DNA from: Caldilinea sp. | Lineage (GTDB): Bacteria; Chloroflexota; Anaerolineae; Caldilineales; Caldilineaceae | Direction of reading: 5' to 3' | Length of the DNA stretch: 40,000 bases | Assembly (NCBI GenBank): GCA_025055055.1 | Contig: JANWYX010000442.1 | Coordinates: 1 to 40,000 of the forward strand | Shown: piece by piece, positions 36,623 to 40,000 of the stretch | Layout of the letters: the number at the start of each line of letters is the position of its first letter | How positions within the stretch are numbered: position 1 is the first letter of the stretch | Position numbers and translations under genes: made by a program | Notes under the pieces: generated by a model | Databases searched by the model: none | What the model saw: the letters and a program-made list of their open reading frames with translations, nothing else | What the model was told of the DNA's origin: nothing

Positions 36623-37348
36623 ATGCGCATCCTTTCAGCGGTTCTGCTTCTGGCGGTCTTCGTGGGGCTGGCCGTCTTTTTTACCTTTACCTCCTCCTGG
36701 GGCGCCCTTTGGTCCTCTCAGGTTCAGGAGACGCCAACGGTTTTGGCGGAAGAGCCATCCCCCACCCCCACGCCGGATTGGAGTGGCAAATTCGTCGTCG
36801 ACATCGTGCAGCCGACCGTCCTGCGCGCTGCGCCGGCGCCCGCCGCTGAAATCGTTGCAGTGCTCCGCCGCGGAGAGAGAGTCGCACTCTCCGGTTGCAA
36901 CGTCGATCTGCTGTGGTGTCAAACGGAAGATGGCGCCTGGCTGCTGTCCTACATGGTGGGAGAGGTGCCCGGTGATCTCCCCATATTGGACGCCGCCGGC
37001 CTGACGATGCGAGACTTACGCGATAGGGCTACGCCAACGCCCGAGCCGACGCCCACGCCCACCCTCGAACCAACGCCTCAGGTGAACCTGCTGCAGCTCT
37101 TGCCAACCCCCACGCCGACGCCCGCCGGCGTCGAGGCCGTTGTGTTGGACACTGCCAATTTGCGCGCCGGCCCCGGGACTGAGTTTGAACGCGTCGGCAG
37201 CGTGCGCGCGGGCGATACGCTCCGGCTAGTGGGGCGCCTGGCCGACGGCTCCTGGTATCAATTGGAAAATGGCGCCTGGATCGCGGCGTTTCTGGTCGAA
37301 GCACCGGTTGCGGAACTTCCTGTCGTGGCGGTCGACGGAGAAGAGTGA
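36623..37348 (+). CDS. Membrane-anchored protein with two bacterial SH3-like domains
   Basis: 241 aa. Seen: an N-terminal membrane anchor or signal (about 3-24), a Thr/Pro linker 'PSPTPTP', a first SH3b-like domain (about 55-112, 'PTVLRAAPAPAAEIVAVLRRGERVALSGCN...DGAWLLSYMV'), a long TPTPEPTPTPT linker (about 137-172), and a second SH3b domain (about 173-232, 'ANLRAGPGTEFERVGSVRAGDTLRLVGR...WYQLENGAWIAAFLV'). The second has the classic 'NLRAGPGT' start. Such domains bind cell-wall peptides or glycans. The role is likely in the envelope, partner unknown. ATG with AAGGAG 10 bases upstream. It converges on the permease gene with a 30-base gap. Confidence 0.85.
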   Translation: MRILSAVLLLAVFVGLAVFFTFTSSWGALWSSQVQETPTVLAEEPSPTPTPDWSGKFVVDIVQPTVLRAAPAPAAEIVAVLRRGERVALSGCNVDLLWCQTEDGAWLLSYMVGEVPGDLPILDAAGLTMRDLRDRATPTPEPTPTPTLEPTPQVNLLQLLPTPTPTPAGVEAVVLDTANLRAGPGTEFERVGSVRAGDTLRLVGRLADGSWYQLENGAWIAAFLVEAPVAELPVVAVDGEE

Positions 37349-37378
37349 CGACCCTTGGGCTGACCGACGTTGCGGCAA

Positions 37379-39262
<1,884 letters not shown>

Positions 39263-39289
39263 GGCGATGAACTCAACCCCGTTCCAGGT

Positions 39290-40000
<711 letters not shown>

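Overview
The window looks like a chromosomal stretch from a GC-rich member of the Chloroflexota, probably Anaerolineae/Caldilineae-like. This is inferred from the gene complement and protein style, not from a marker gene: a UPF0182 membrane protein, TPTP-type linkers in an SH3 protein, an 'IFLPFV' tail motif, and an HtrA protease ending in a PepSY domain. No rRNA, tRNA, insertion sequence, prophage or CRISPR array is visible. Nearly all the DNA is coding and most genes belong to recognisable families.

Layout. 1-5.6 kb (+): an SDR oxidoreductase, purA, miaB and a lone hutU, with a sharp promoter and hairpin before miaB. 5.7-9.9 kb (-): a tight three-gene operon of an amidohydrolase/deaminase, a D-2-hydroxyacid dehydrogenase and a UshA-like 5'-nucleotidase with no signal peptide, preceded by a long imperfect RNA-type hairpin. 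10-11.6 kb (-): an unrecognised protein built from a duplicated domain. 11.9-15.7 kb (+): ctpA, smpB, a divergent TGT-family transglycosylase and a homologue of the ArmA/Rmt 16S rRNA m7G1405 methyltransferases. The last three overlap end to end. 15.9-16.4 kb: dps, closed by a strong terminator. 16.5-19.1 kb (-): a CofE-like protein, a rhomboid protease and a membrane-anchored Clp-fold protease.

19.2-21.8 kb (+): menA, preceded by a 24-codon mini-ORF resembling the start of a creatininase-family gene, then glgA. 22-23.6 kb (-): an unknown 150-160 aa protein and a glycosyltransferase. 23.8-28.4 kb (+): a UPF0182 giant membrane protein and the HtrA-PDZ-PepSY protease. 28.6-31.7 kb: ychF diverging from an Ap4A-phosphorylase-like gene that overlaps a predicted methyltransferase. 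32-36.5 kb: a response-regulator/histidine-kinase hybrid, a PuuD-like glutamine hydrolase and a penicillin-acylase-family hydrolase. 36.6-40 kb: an SH3 surface protein, a SLC13/TrkA-C permease and the 3' part of hypE.

The clearest unusual unit is smpB / TGT-like / Rmt-like. It couples ribosome rescue to two RNA-modification enzymes, one of which belongs to the aminoglycoside-resistance methyltransferase family. Envelope proteolysis is also prominent: CtpA, rhomboid, the Clp-fold membrane protease and HtrA all lie within 17 kb.
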